Both the position numbers and the translations under genes were made by a program. The notes below the pieces were generated by a model, which was not told the origin of the DNA, made no database searches, and worked only from the letters and a program-made list of their open reading frames with translations. From G965220075 sp965220075 (lineage in GTDB: Bacteria > Chloroflexota > UBA11872), in contig OZ244806.1 in the NCBI GenBank assembly GCA_965220075.1, forward strand, positions 3,033,422 through 3,097,421: a stretch of DNA of 64,000 nt. The letters are read 5' to 3'. Positions 35,833-45,144 of the stretch are shown here, piece after piece. Numbering within the stretch: position 1 is the stretch's first letter; the number at the start of each line of letters is the position of its first letter.

Positions 35833-36183
35833 GCACGCCGCCGGTTCAGGGCGCCCCGGGTATGGCGGAAGCCGCGTTGGATTCTATACGGCTGGTCGGC
35901 CTATCAGGGCCGCGGGGGTCGAACGCGGCCGCCACGGTGAGATCGGTGGCTGAGCCGCGATATATCCAGCTGCCTCCTGACTTCAATGCTCGGCTGGGGC
36001 GTCGAATACATGTACGCCAAGGCCCGGAACACGTACTTGGGAATGAGGATCAAGACTCGAAGACTCGCGGTGATGCAGCTCATCGATCAGACCTAGCCGA
36101 CGGCAAACCCTTTCACGGGGCGAACGTAGCACGCCAAGCGCAGATCCATCCCAGAGGCGCCCCCGGCGGCTCGAGTCTTTGCG
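35833..36183. other. Intergenic region, nothing recognised
   Basis: 351 bp between the membrane protein (start side) and the quinone oxidoreductase (end side), both minus strand. It should hold the membrane protein's promoter. No gene-like frame, hairpin or known repeat stands out. Confidence 0.4.
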
Positions 36184-37152
36184 TCAGGGAATCAGCAGCA
36201 GTTTGCCTGAGCTTTCACGGCTCTCGAGCGCGCGGTGCGCGGCCGCGGCCGCGGCCAGGGGGTACTCGCCATGAATCTTGATGTCGAGCGAGCCATCCGC
36301 CGCCCACGTGAGCACGTCGCTGACGCGTTGGTCGAACTCCGCGCGCGTGCGTCGGTAGTCGCGCATGCCCGACCAGGTGAGGTACAGCGAGCCCTTTTCG
36401 CTCAGCAGGCGTGGACTCAGCTCCGGCGCTTGTCCGCTAGCCAGACCGTAAACGGCCAGCAATCCACGCGGTTTGAGAGAGTCCAGACTCGCATGGAAAG
36501 TCGTCTTGCCGACCCCGTCGTAGACCACGTCGACGCCGGCGCCGCCAGTTAGCTCGCGCACGGCGCACGCGAACTTCATGCCGCGGTAGACGATCACGTC
36601 GTCGGCCCCGACGGCCCGCGCGATCTCGACCTTGGCATCGCTTCCGACGGCCCCGATGGCACGCGCGCCGGCGCGTTTGGCCATTTGAATCAACATGCGG
36701 CCGACTCCCCCGGCGGCGGCCAGAACCAGCGCCGTGTGACCAGGCGCAAGCGCGAAGGTCGAGTGGGTGAGGTAGTGAGCGGTGAGGCCCTGCACCAGCA
36801 CGGCGGCGGCGGTCCTGGCATCGACGGTGGGGGGAAGCTTGACGACTTTCTCGGCCGGCACGGACTGGAGCTCGGCGTAGGCGCCCACGGCTACATCGTG
36901 CGCGACGCGGTCGCCCGGCTGCACGAACGTCACACCTTCGCCCACAGCCTCTACGACACCGGCGCCCTCGATCCCCGGAATGTACGGCGGCGACAGCGTG
37001 AACTCGCCGGAGCGGTGATAGACGTCCACGTAGTTGACGCCGATGACTTGCATGCGAATCAGGGCCTCGCCGGGTCCCGGCACGGGGTCCGGCACGACTT
37101 CGTAACGGAGAGCCTCGGGCGGCCCCGGCGTCCTAACCCGGGCGGCGCGCAC
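36184..37152 (-). CDS. NADPH:quinone oxidoreductase (zinc-independent MDR family), paralog 2
   Basis: 322 residues, same length as the protein at 26211 and clearly homologous throughout (RVRTPGPPEALRYE, VIGVNYVDVYHRSGEF, AAAGGVGRMLIQMAKRAG, VYDGVGK, SSGKLLLIP). The cofactor motif is AAGGVG with AVGSDAK behind, again consistent with NADPH. Start is GTG 37152. It lies 45 bp downstream of the isomerase gene at 37198 on the same strand and is probably cotranscribed with it. Confidence 0.88.
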   Translation of the reverse strand: MRAARVRTPGPPEALRYEVVPDPVPGPGEALIRMQVIGVNYVDVYHRSGEFTLSPPYIPGIEGAGVVEAVGEGVTFVQPGDRVAHDVAVGAYAELQSVPAEKVVKLPPTVDARTAAAVLVQGLTAHYLTHSTFALAPGHTALVLAAAGGVGRMLIQMAKRAGARAIGAVGSDAKVEIARAVGADDVIVYRGMKFACAVRELTGGAGVDVVYDGVGKTTFHASLDSLKPRGLLAVYGLASGQAPELSPRLLSEKGSLYLTWSGMRDYRRTRAEFDQRVSDVLTWAADGSLDIKIHGEYPLAAAAAAHRALESRESSGKLLLIP

Positions 37153-37197
37153 CGGCGTGCCCTCGCATGCGGCCGTGACCTGGGGGAGAACGGAGAG

Positions 37198-38148
37198 TCA
37201 CAGCGGGGGCCGAGATAGACCGGTTGCGCTCCGGCTGCTCGAGAACGTCGTCATCCCGGCTCGGGAAGTCCGGGGGGCGCCCGCCGCCTCACGCCACAGG
37301 CCGCGCAGAAACCGGAGGTCGGTCAACTCGGACACACCTCGGCGCGTCTCCGCTTCGGCTGTTTGCTCCCCGGCGCCGACAGCGGCTATGACCCTCTGGT
37401 CGACGGTCGCCTCGGTGTGGACGCTGAACGGGCCGCGGAACCCCCAGCCGCGCAGAAGCCGTATGGCGTCGCGCCAGGCGGCGGCGCCCTGTCCCAGATC
37501 CACAAACGCGTTTGCATAAGGAGCCCGGGCCTCCGGCCGGTCGTCGCGTACGTGCCGGCCGTCCTTGGCGCCAATCGCGGCCAGATGGCTGCGCACCATG
37601 GGCAGCGCCATCAGCACGTCCTCGCCGTTGAGCGCCAGATGTCCGAGGTCGGCGTAGCACCCAACGCGGGCCGGGTCGAGGCCCGCCAGGAGCTGCCGCA
37701 TTCCGGCGCAATTCGAGCCGATCAGCAGGCCGCTGTGGGTGTGACAAAGGGTGCGCACGCCGGTGCGGGCGCTCAACGCCTCGAACCCCTCGAGGGCATG
37801 GCGGGCCGCGTCGAACGCCGCGTCGAAGTCGTTGCCCGGGTTGTAGTGGAAGTAGCCGATCTTTATGCCGCTCACGCCCGCCGCTCCCGCGGCCTCGAAC
37901 AGCGTCCGCGTCATAGGGGCTTTTGCGTCCACCACTTCGGTCTCGGTGGAGATCATCGGACAAGCCACGCCCATTGAGCCCCACTGTTTGACGGCGTCCG
38001 CGAGCTCGCCGGCCACATTGTCGGGATTGATCGCGTGGCCGCGGCGCACCGCAAGGTCGAGTCCGTCGTATCCGAGCATGGCGGCCCGCTCGCCCATCTC
38101 CCCGATGGACAAACCTCGCCAATACTTGGTGAAACGAACCACCTGCAT
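37198..38148 (-). CDS. Sugar phosphate isomerase/epimerase-like TIM-barrel protein
   Basis: 316 residues of the xylose-isomerase-like TIM-barrel superfamily. It reads RAAMLGYDGLDLAVRRGHAI near the start, then CHTHSGLLIG, CYADLGHLALNG (metal-site Asp/His) and GFRGPFSVHTEAT near the end, with the final Glu as likely ligand. The last ~40 residues are Arg/Ser-rich and outside the fold. It is divergent from the dehydratase at 38329, with under 200 bp between, and these two probably act in one pathway. Confidence 0.78.
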   Translation of the reverse strand: MQVVRFTKYWRGLSIGEMGERAAMLGYDGLDLAVRRGHAINPDNVAGELADAVKQWGSMGVACPMISTETEVVDAKAPMTRTLFEAAGAAGVSGIKIGYFHYNPGNDFDAAFDAARHALEGFEALSARTGVRTLCHTHSGLLIGSNCAGMRQLLAGLDPARVGCYADLGHLALNGEDVLMALPMVRSHLAAIGAKDGRHVRDDRPEARAPYANAFVDLGQGAAAWRDAIRLLRGWGFRGPFSVHTEATVDQRVIAAVGAGEQTAEAETRRGVSELTDLRFLRGLWREAAGAPRTSRAGMTTFSSSRSATGLSRPPL

Positions 38149-38328
38149 TTACTTGGCTTCCGGCACCGCGCACTGCCGGCGCGGTCCGAATGATCCCACA
38201 CAGCGGCCCGCAGAGCCGCCGACGTGAACCTTGTCCGCCACTCCAGTGACACCGCCAATCAATCAGGTAATACTGCGCAAGGCGCCGCGGTTGCGCCCGT
38301 GTCGAACCGAGGAGCGTGGATTCAGCGC

Positions 38329-39477
38329 ATGATAATCACGGACGTCAAGCACTTCGCGCCCACGGTCGGGCACCGCTGTCGGTTCGTGGTAAAGGTGGAA
38401 ACCGACAAGGGAATCTATGGGCTCGGCGAGGCCGGCATAGTAGGGCGCGAACGCGCGCTGGGCGGAATGATCGACCACTTCCGCGAGTTCCTGATCGGGC
38501 AAGACCCGCGCCGCATCGAAGACATCAACCAGGTCCTCTACCGCAGCCAGTACTTCGAGGGCGGCACCGTGATCGCCGCGGCGGCTTCGGCGATAGACAT
38601 CGCGCTGTGGGACATATTGGGTAAGCACCTCGACACACCGATTTGGCAGCTGCTGGGCGGCGCCTCGCGCAACTACGTCACCTGCTTCATCGACGCCGTG
38701 GCCGGCGACGGGGCGGACTCGGCCTCACAAGCGGCCGATCTGGTGTCCAAAGGCTGGGGAACGATTCGGCTCGGTGTCGAGCTGCCGTCCACCGGTGACG
38801 GCGAGGACGTCTACGAACCCTGGGAAGCCGTGCGCTGGGTGGCGGACAACGTCAAGCGGGTGCGCGAGCGCGTGGGACCCGACGTGCACCTGGCGGTGGA
38901 CTTCCACCACCGGCTGAGCGTCGCGGAAGCGGCCGAGTTCTGCCGGCGCGTCGCGGACGAAGGTCTGATGTTTCTGGAAGAGCCGATTCGCTCGGAGAGC
39001 CCCGACGCGTACGCCGCGCTGCGCGCCATGACGCCAATGCCGTTCGCGATAGGCGAGGAGTTCTCGGGCATCTACGTGTTCGCGCCGTTCATCGAGCGCG
39101 GCCTATGCAACTACGTGCGCCTGGACCTCTGCAACGTGGGAGGTTTCACATCCGCGCGCAAAGTGGCTGCCATGGCCGAGGCGCATTACGTCGACGTGGT
39201 TCCGCATAACCCGCTTGGCCCGATCTCCACGGCGGCGGCGGTGCAGTTCTGCAGCGCCATCAGTAATTTCGCCGTGCTGGAGTACAACCACTACTCCAGC
39301 GACAGGCCGGAGGATTTGTTTCCGGGCAGCATGGAGCTGGACGGCGACCGCTACCCGCTGCCGGAGCGACCCGGCCTGGGGGTCGACTTCGACGAAGAGG
39401 CCGTGGCGGACTACCCCTTCGCCTTCTGGGAGCCGCCGCACCTGCGGCGGCGCGACGGCACGTACACGAACTGGTAG
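38329..39477 (+). CDS. Enolase-superfamily sugar-acid dehydratase, galactonate-dehydratase-like
   Basis: 382 residues of the mandelate-racemase subgroup. Metal ligands are probably Asp191 (VDFHHRLS), Glu217 (FLEEPI) and Glu243 (IGEEFSG); the general acid/base His293 lies in VPHNPLGPISTAA, a block typical of D-galactonate dehydratase-like enzymes that make 2-keto-3-deoxy sugar acids. The DapA-like gene 39 bp downstream could cleave such a product, which fits a dehydratase-aldolase pair. Start ATG 38329; an upstream in-frame ATG adds 35 residues without similarity. The exact sugar acid is unknown. Confidence 0.85.
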   Translation: MIITDVKHFAPTVGHRCRFVVKVETDKGIYGLGEAGIVGRERALGGMIDHFREFLIGQDPRRIEDINQVLYRSQYFEGGTVIAAAASAIDIALWDILGKHLDTPIWQLLGGASRNYVTCFIDAVAGDGADSASQAADLVSKGWGTIRLGVELPSTGDGEDVYEPWEAVRWVADNVKRVRERVGPDVHLAVDFHHRLSVAEAAEFCRRVADEGLMFLEEPIRSESPDAYAALRAMTPMPFAIGEEFSGIYVFAPFIERGLCNYVRLDLCNVGGFTSARKVAAMAEAHYVDVVPHNPLGPISTAAAVQFCSAISNFAVLEYNHYSSDRPEDLFPGSMELDGDRYPLPERPGLGVDFDEEAVADYPFAFWEPPHLRRRDGTYTNW

Positions 39478-39516
39478 CCAACGAGTCCGCCGTGCGCCCC
39501 GTACGGCCCTGAGGCT

Positions 39517-40473
39517 ATGGGCCGTCCCGCGGAGTCCCGGCACTCTCCACCGCCTCCAGCCGAGCGCGTGCGCGGCGGCTTCTTCGCAATCCCGCCTACG
39601 CCCTTTACCGCTGACGGCGAGGTGGACGAGGCCAGCCTGGTCGGCGTGATCCGGCATCAGATCGAGATCGGCGTGGACGGACTCCTGCTGCTGGCGGTGG
39701 CCTCTGAGGCGATGTTCCTCACGGCGACGGAGAAGCGGCGGATCGTACAGCGTGTGGCGCGGGAGGTGGGCGACTCCCGTCCCGTGCTGGTGGCCGCCTA
39801 CGAGCCGGCCACGCACGCGGTGGTGGAGCAGGCGCGCCGCTGGGTCGATATGGGCGCCGCGGCGGTGGTGGTTCTGCCGCCGTACGCGGTAGCTCCCGAC
39901 GCTGAAGCGATCGTGCGGCACGTCGACACAGTGGCGCGCGCCGTCGACGCGCCCATTTTCGTCCAGGACGAGCCCAACACCAGCGGCGTCGCGCTGAGCG
40001 CGGAGCTCATCGCCCGGATCGCTCGCGAGGTGACGGGCGTGGCGGGATTCAAGGTGGAGGGTCAGCCGGTCACCCAGAAGCTCACGGCAGTGCGGGCTCA
40101 GGTGGGCAAGGCCGTGGCCCTATTCTCGGCCGCGGGCACGACTTTCCTCGACGAGCTCGCGCGCGGCTCGGACGGAATCATGACGGGCTATGTCTATCCG
40201 GAGCTAATCGTCGAGGTTCTGCGCCTGTTCCGGGCCGGATCCACGAGCCGGGCGCGCGACCTCTGGGAGCGGTACTTGCCGCTCACCGCGGCCGAGTGGC
40301 GGCCCGGCCTGGGATGGAGCATTCGCAAAGAGATATTGCACATGCGCGGGCTGATCGCCACGCCGGCGGTGCGGAACCCCGCGCCCGTCATAGACGCCGA
40401 TACACGCACCGAGCTGCGCGATCTGCTCCAGCGGCTCGATCTGCTGGCAGGCGGTCCCGCCGCGCACGCGTAA
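39517..40473 (+). CDS. DapA/N-acetylneuraminate lyase-family aldolase
   Basis: 318 residues with the class I aldolase barrel of the DHDPS/NAL family. The Schiff-base Lys is Lys179 in AGFKVEGQP. The family's Tyr (Y-N-x-P) is replaced by VQDEPN (150-154), and the pyruvate-binding GGTGE-like loop is LAVASEA. Typical DHDPS or NAL activity is therefore doubtful; a 2-keto-3-deoxy acid aldolase/dehydratase is more likely beside the dehydratase. Start ATG 39517; the first ~18 residues are Pro-rich and extra. Confidence 0.8.
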   Translation: MGRPAESRHSPPPPAERVRGGFFAIPPTPFTADGEVDEASLVGVIRHQIEIGVDGLLLLAVASEAMFLTATEKRRIVQRVAREVGDSRPVLVAAYEPATHAVVEQARRWVDMGAAAVVVLPPYAVAPDAEAIVRHVDTVARAVDAPIFVQDEPNTSGVALSAELIARIAREVTGVAGFKVEGQPVTQKLTAVRAQVGKAVALFSAAGTTFLDELARGSDGIMTGYVYPELIVEVLRLFRAGSTSRARDLWERYLPLTAAEWRPGLGWSIRKEILHMRGLIATPAVRNPAPVIDADTRTELRDLLQRLDLLAGGPAAHA

Positions 40474-40641
40474 GCCGCCCTTCCCGCCTGAAGCCGTACG
40501 TACAATCACCACGGTCCCGACATCGGGCTCGGTGGACGAATCCGAGCGCAGCGCCTGGCTGTTAACGGCCTCGGTGGGAAGCACCGCCAGATAGACAGGA
40601 TCGGGACGGGCGGCGATTGCGGCGCGCCTGGGCTGGCGGGG

Positions 40642-40668
40642 TTGACGCCAAAGAAATGCGGCTATGCT
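40642..40668 (+). promoter_or_regulatory. Putative sigma-70-type promoter for the mre operon
   Basis: TTGACG (40642-40647) and TATGCT (40663-40668) are separated by 15 nt, slightly short of optimal. They lie 55 bp before the mreB start. Identified only by eye. Confidence 0.4.
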
Positions 40669-40723
40669 AGCCATAGCGCTCAGGCTGCCAATTGTGCGGC
40701 GAGCGCGGAGGCGGAGCTGAGAG

Positions 40724-41779
40724 ATGTTTGGCCCGATCAACGCACTGTTGGGCCTGTTCTCGCGCGACCTCGGGATCGATCTGGGGACGGCCAACACACT
40801 GGTGTATGCGAAGGACCACGGCGTGGTGCTTTCGGAGCCCTCGGTGGTGGCGATCGACAACAACACCAACCGCGTGCTGGCGGTGGGCACCGCGGCCAAG
40901 AAGATGGTCGGGCGCACGCCGACCAACATCGTGGCCATCCGACCGCTGCGCGACGGCGTGATAGCCGATTTCGACCGGGTAGAGGCGATGCTGCAGTACT
41001 TCATCGGCCGCGTGCACGAGGAGCTGCCCTTCAGCGCCCGACCGCGCGTGATAGTGGGCGTGCCTTCGGGAGTAACCGAGGTGGAAAAGCGCGCCGTGCA
41101 CGAGGCGAGCCTGCAGGCCGGTGCGCGCGAGGTTTACATGATCGAGGAGCCGATGGCGGCGGCTATCGGCGCCGGGCAGCCCATTCAGGACGCCACCGGC
41201 AGCATGATCGTGGACATCGGCGGCGGCACGACCGAGGTAGCCGTTATTTCGCTCGGCGGAGTCGTCGTGAGCAACAGCATTCGCGTCGCCGGCGACGAAA
41301 TCGATGAGTTCATCGTCAACTACTGCCGCAACGAGCACAGCCTGCTGATCGGGGAGCGGACGGCGGAGTCGTGCAAGATCGCCGTCGGCTCGGCCTTCCC
41401 GGGCCTGCAGGAAGAGACCGCCATCGTGCGGGGGCGGGACTTGCAGACCGGTCTGCCGCGGCAGGCCGACCTGACTTCCACCCAGATTCGCGAAGCAATC
41501 GTGCAACCGATAACGGAGATCGTGGATAACATCAAGCTGGCCATCGAAGCCACGCCGCCTGAGCTACTGGCGGACGTGATGGAGCACGGCATCTACGTGG
41601 CCGGGGGCGGCGCGCTGCTAAAGGGACTGGATAAGCTCATTGAGCAGGAAGCCGATATTCCCGTCCACGTGGCGGACAGTCCCTTGCAGGCGGTCGCACG
41701 CGGAACCGGCGCCTGTCTGAACAACCTCGAGGCCTATCGGCAGGTCTTCGTCTCCGAAAACGGGACGCCGTACGGATAG
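40724..41779 (+). CDS. mreB: Rod shape-determining protein MreB
   Basis: A 351-residue actin homolog that forms membrane-attached filaments directing side-wall peptidoglycan synthesis. Actin-fold signatures: phosphate-1 IDLGTANTLVY near residue 18, phosphate-2 VDIGGGTTEVAVIS near 165, and adenosine motif YVAGGGALLKGLD near 288. The N-terminal FGPINALLGLFSRD could be an amphipathic membrane anchor. First gene of an operon with mreC 6 bp downstream. Length and motifs are normal. Confidence 0.97.
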   Translation: MFGPINALLGLFSRDLGIDLGTANTLVYAKDHGVVLSEPSVVAIDNNTNRVLAVGTAAKKMVGRTPTNIVAIRPLRDGVIADFDRVEAMLQYFIGRVHEELPFSARPRVIVGVPSGVTEVEKRAVHEASLQAGAREVYMIEEPMAAAIGAGQPIQDATGSMIVDIGGGTTEVAVISLGGVVVSNSIRVAGDEIDEFIVNYCRNEHSLLIGERTAESCKIAVGSAFPGLQEETAIVRGRDLQTGLPRQADLTSTQIREAIVQPITEIVDNIKLAIEATPPELLADVMEHGIYVAGGGALLKGLDKLIEQEADIPVHVADSPLQAVARGTGACLNNLEAYRQVFVSENGTPYG

Positions 41780-41785
41780 CGGCTG

Positions 41786-42613
41786 ATGCGGGTACGCGTC
41801 AGACAGAGATCGATCGGGCTGCTGGTGGTTCTAATAACCGCCGGGGTCGTGCTGTCGGTACTGCACAACACCGGCGCGGCCGCGCCGATGGAAGATCTGG
41901 CGCTGCGCGTGACCGGGCCGGTCCGCGGAGCATTCGAGTCTTTTGGCTCTGGCATCGCGGCAGCCTTGGGAGACATGCATCGTTTTGGTGAGCTGAGAGC
42001 CGAGAACGAGGAGCTGCGCAGTGAGGTCGGCGAGCTGCGCGCGCAGGTCGGTCGGCTGACCCGCGCGGAGCACGAGAACGAGCGGCTGCGAGAGGCGTTG
42101 GACTACAGCCGCGACCGCCCGGAACTCGACCTTGTCACTGCACGAGTGGTCGGGCGCGACAGCCTGGACGTGCTGGAAACGATTGTCATAAACCGCGGCA
42201 CGGCGTCAGGCATCCGGGTCGGAATGGCGGTAGTGGCGCAGGGAGGACTGGCGGGTCGCGTGACGGCCGTGACCGACAACTCGGCGGACGTGCTGCCTAT
42301 CGACAGTTCGTCCAGCTCGGTGAGCGTAATGACCGACAACGAGGGCTCCGAAGCGGACGGGATCGTCGACGGCGACGGCGCGGGCGGATTGCTGATGCGT
42401 CGCATCGAGCCTGACGTGCAGCTGTCGGCGGGCGATTTCGTCGTCACCTCGGGTCTGGGAGGCGGTTTCCCGCGCGGGATCCCGGTAGGCCGTGTAGTCA
42501 GCACCGAGCGCCCGGCCGACAGCGTGTTCCGTCTCGCCAAAGTGGCGCCGCTGGCCCGTTCGGACAGGCTCGACGTCATCCAGGTAATTGTGGGGCGGCA
42601 CGGCGGGGCCTAG
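41786..42613 (+). CDS. mreC: Rod shape-determining protein MreC
   Basis: 275 residues: one N-terminal membrane segment (about 10-26), a coiled coil rich in Glu/Leu/Arg (about 65-105, e.g. ELRAENEELRSEVGELRAQV), and a periplasmic/extracellular beta-domain starting at VTARVVGRD, with INRGTASGIRVGM and LSAGDFVVTSGLGGGFPRGI as typical blocks. MreC scaffolds the elongasome and activates PBP2. It is 6 bp after mreB and 2 bp before mreD. Confidence 0.95.
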   Translation: MRVRVRQRSIGLLVVLITAGVVLSVLHNTGAAAPMEDLALRVTGPVRGAFESFGSGIAAALGDMHRFGELRAENEELRSEVGELRAQVGRLTRAEHENERLREALDYSRDRPELDLVTARVVGRDSLDVLETIVINRGTASGIRVGMAVVAQGGLAGRVTAVTDNSADVLPIDSSSSSVSVMTDNEGSEADGIVDGDGAGGLLMRRIEPDVQLSAGDFVVTSGLGGGFPRGIPVGRVVSTERPADSVFRLAKVAPLARSDRLDVIQVIVGRHGGA

Positions 42614-42615
42614 AC

Positions 42616-43182
42616 ATGCTGCCGCGCCTACAGCAACAGCATCGGCGAAGGCGCCGCCTGCCATCCGCGAGAAGTCTGGCGGCGGTTGGATTCGTGGCGC
42701 TTCTCGCCGTCGTACAGAGCTCGATCGCGCCGCACTTCCCTATCCTGGGCGTGCAGCTCTCGCTGGTGTTGGTGGCGGTGATCCTGGCGGCGACGATCGG
42801 CTCAGGGCGGCGAGCGCTGTGGTGGGGGTTTCTGGGAGGGCTGGGGGTCGATCTGTTCTCAGCCGCGCCGCTTGGAACGAATGCCGTGCTCTTCACGCTG
42901 TTGGCGTTCGCGCTGGGCGCGGGTGGGCGGAGACTGGCACACACACAGCCTCTAATCCCCTTGCTGGCGGTATCTGTGGCGGTGGCGGCGTACTACCCAC
43001 TCGTGATCGCGGCGCTGGGCATGCATGGCTTTCAGATTGACTGGGGCACGCAAGTCGGGGGGCGCTTGCTGCCCGGCGTTGCGGCGAATGTTTTGGCGGG
43101 GCTGATCCTCTATCCGTTTGTGCGAATCCTGGCAGGCGGAACACGCAGGGGTCCCGCGGTGCGATTCAAAGCCGTACAGTGA
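42616..43182 (+). CDS. mreD: Rod shape-determining protein MreD
   Basis: 188 residues with an Arg/Gln-rich start and five to six membrane helices (from about residue 22). The LWWGFLGGLGVDLFS block is the most conserved part of MreD. It lies between mreC and PBP2, as usual. Start ATG 42616 is 2 bp after the mreC stop. Confidence 0.9.
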   Translation: MLPRLQQQHRRRRRLPSARSLAAVGFVALLAVVQSSIAPHFPILGVQLSLVLVAVILAATIGSGRRALWWGFLGGLGVDLFSAAPLGTNAVLFTLLAFALGAGGRRLAHTQPLIPLLAVSVAVAAYYPLVIAALGMHGFQIDWGTQVGGRLLPGVAANVLAGLILYPFVRILAGGTRRGPAVRFKAVQ

Positions 43183-43197
43183 TGTAGAGACGAGACC

Positions 43198-45144
43198 ATG
43201 GCTCGGCCTGATTCGAACGTTGGGGCAGGCCGCCCGTCAGCCGAATTCGACGGCGTGGCGAGCAAGCCCCAGGCAACTACGCGACGCGCGCTGATCGTCG
43301 GAGGCGCCGCGCTGGCGGGCAATGCCGCGCTGGTGGGTCGGCTCTGGCAACTGCAAGTCCTCGACTCGGACGACTACCGAGATCAGGCGGCGCGCAACCG
43401 CGCGCGTACCGAGCCCATCAGGCCCGTACGCGGTCTCATCTACGACCGCGACCGCGAGTTGCTGGTGCGCAACATGCCGGTGTTCGCGGTATGGGTGACG
43501 CCGAGCGAGGCGCCGCCTGAGCGGGAAGGGGCGCTGATTGCGAATCTCAGCGCCCTAACCGGAGAACGGGCTGAAGACCTGCGCGGCAAGCTCGCACTTG
43601 CGCGGCAAGACGGGCGCCCATCGGCCCGCGTGGCCATTGGCATCCCGCGCGAATCGGCGCTGGCGATCGAGGAGCGCCGTCACGAACTACCCGGAGTCAG
43701 CGTGCGGATCGTGACGCGTCGTCAGTATCTGCACGGGGACGTGATGGGCCACGTGGTGGGATTCACCGGCCCGATTCCAGCGGAACAAGCTGACGCCTAC
43801 CGCGCGCAGGGTCTGAGCCTCGATGAGGAGATCGGGCTTGCCGGAGTCGAGCTCAGCCACCAATCGTTGCTGCGCGGCAGCGAAGGTCGCCGCGATATCG
43901 AGATCGACGCACTGGGTCGCAAACTCAGCGAGCTTACGGTCGATCCGCCGCGTGAAGGGGCTCACGTGGTGCTGACAATTTCGGTGCGCGAGCAGCAAGC
44001 CATCCGCGAGATTCTGGCCCGGCATCTCGCGCTGCAGGAAAACGGGGCGGGCGTCGTGGTGGTGCTGCGGCCCGGCAGCGGCGACGTGGTGGCGATGGTG
44101 AGTCTGCCCGACTACGACAACAACATCTTCACGCAAGACGGACCGGCCGGCGCATTTGAAGCACTCGCGAGCGATCCACGGCGGCCTCTCATCAATCACG
44201 CGGTGGCGGGTCTGTACCCGCCCGGCTCAACCTACAAAATGATAGCGGCGGCGGCCGCGCTCGAAACCGGCGTGGTGCTGCCATGGACCAAGATCGAGTG
44301 TGACGGCCGCCTTGTGCTGCCCAGCGGCTGGGCGTTCGACGACTGGCTGCCGACAGGGCACGGGATGGTGGATCTGCGCCGCGGGATCGCGGAGTCCTGC
44401 AACATCTACTTCTACAACGTCTCCGGCGGCAATCCGTACACCAATCTCACCGGGGTTGGTAATCGCCGGCTGGTGGACTTCGAACGCGGGTTCGGTTTTG
44501 GAAAGCGGACCGGGTTGGAGCTGCCGGGTGAGGCGGAGGGTCTGGTACCGACGGCGGAATGGAAACGCCGCAACCTCAGTCAACCGTGGGTCACCGGCGA
44601 CACCTACCACGCGGCCATAGGTCAAGGATTGGTGCAAGTCACGCCGGTGCAGATCGCACGCATGTACGCCGCGATCGGCAATGGCGGCAGCGTGATGCGC
44701 AGCCGGCTGGTCGATCGCGTGCTCGATCGCGACGGAGCGCTCCTGCGGCGCGCGCCGGTGACCGAAGTCGGCCGCCTGCCGGTGCAGGCCAACCATCTCA
44801 AGCTGCTGCAAGAGGGTTTGGTGGAAGCGGTGAACGGCCCGAACGGAACCGGCCGGCGCGCCGCCTCGCAGTTCGCCACGGTGGCCGGAAAGACGGGTAC
44901 GGCCGAGTACAGCGGCAAACGTGACAAGGAAGGCAAGCTGCCCAGCCATGCCTGGTTTGCCGGCTACGCGCCCGCGGAGCAGCCTGAGTACGCGTTCGCG
45001 ATCCTGGTGCGGGACGGGGGCGAAGGGTCGCTCGTGGCCGCGCCGATAGCACACGACATCGTGGACTATCTGACTACGGGTGAGATGCCGCCCTTGCCGC
45101 AGGAGCGTCCGGACTTCGTGCCGCGCCCCCGACGTCTCGCATGA
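43198..45144 (+). CDS. mrdA: Penicillin-binding protein 2 (elongasome transpeptidase)
   Basis: 648 residues: membrane anchor near 30-48, pedestal/dimerisation domain with RGLIYDRDRELL, and a C-terminal transpeptidase domain. Active-site motifs: Ser344-Thr-Tyr-Lys347 (GSTYK), Ser400-Cys-Asn402, Lys565-Thr-Gly567 (KTGT). It cross-links peptidoglycan during rod elongation together with RodA. Its last 4 bp overlap the rodA start (ATGA), implying translational coupling. Confidence 0.95.
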   Translation: MARPDSNVGAGRPSAEFDGVASKPQATTRRALIVGGAALAGNAALVGRLWQLQVLDSDDYRDQAARNRARTEPIRPVRGLIYDRDRELLVRNMPVFAVWVTPSEAPPEREGALIANLSALTGERAEDLRGKLALARQDGRPSARVAIGIPRESALAIEERRHELPGVSVRIVTRRQYLHGDVMGHVVGFTGPIPAEQADAYRAQGLSLDEEIGLAGVELSHQSLLRGSEGRRDIEIDALGRKLSELTVDPPREGAHVVLTISVREQQAIREILARHLALQENGAGVVVVLRPGSGDVVAMVSLPDYDNNIFTQDGPAGAFEALASDPRRPLINHAVAGLYPPGSTYKMIAAAAALETGVVLPWTKIECDGRLVLPSGWAFDDWLPTGHGMVDLRRGIAESCNIYFYNVSGGNPYTNLTGVGNRRLVDFERGFGFGKRTGLELPGEAEGLVPTAEWKRRNLSQPWVTGDTYHAAIGQGLVQVTPVQIARMYAAIGNGGSVMRSRLVDRVLDRDGALLRRAPVTEVGRLPVQANHLKLLQEGLVEAVNGPNGTGRRAASQFATVAGKTGTAEYSGKRDKEGKLPSHAWFAGYAPAEQPEYAFAILVRDGGEGSLVAAPIAHDIVDYLTTGEMPPLPQERPDFVPRPRRLA

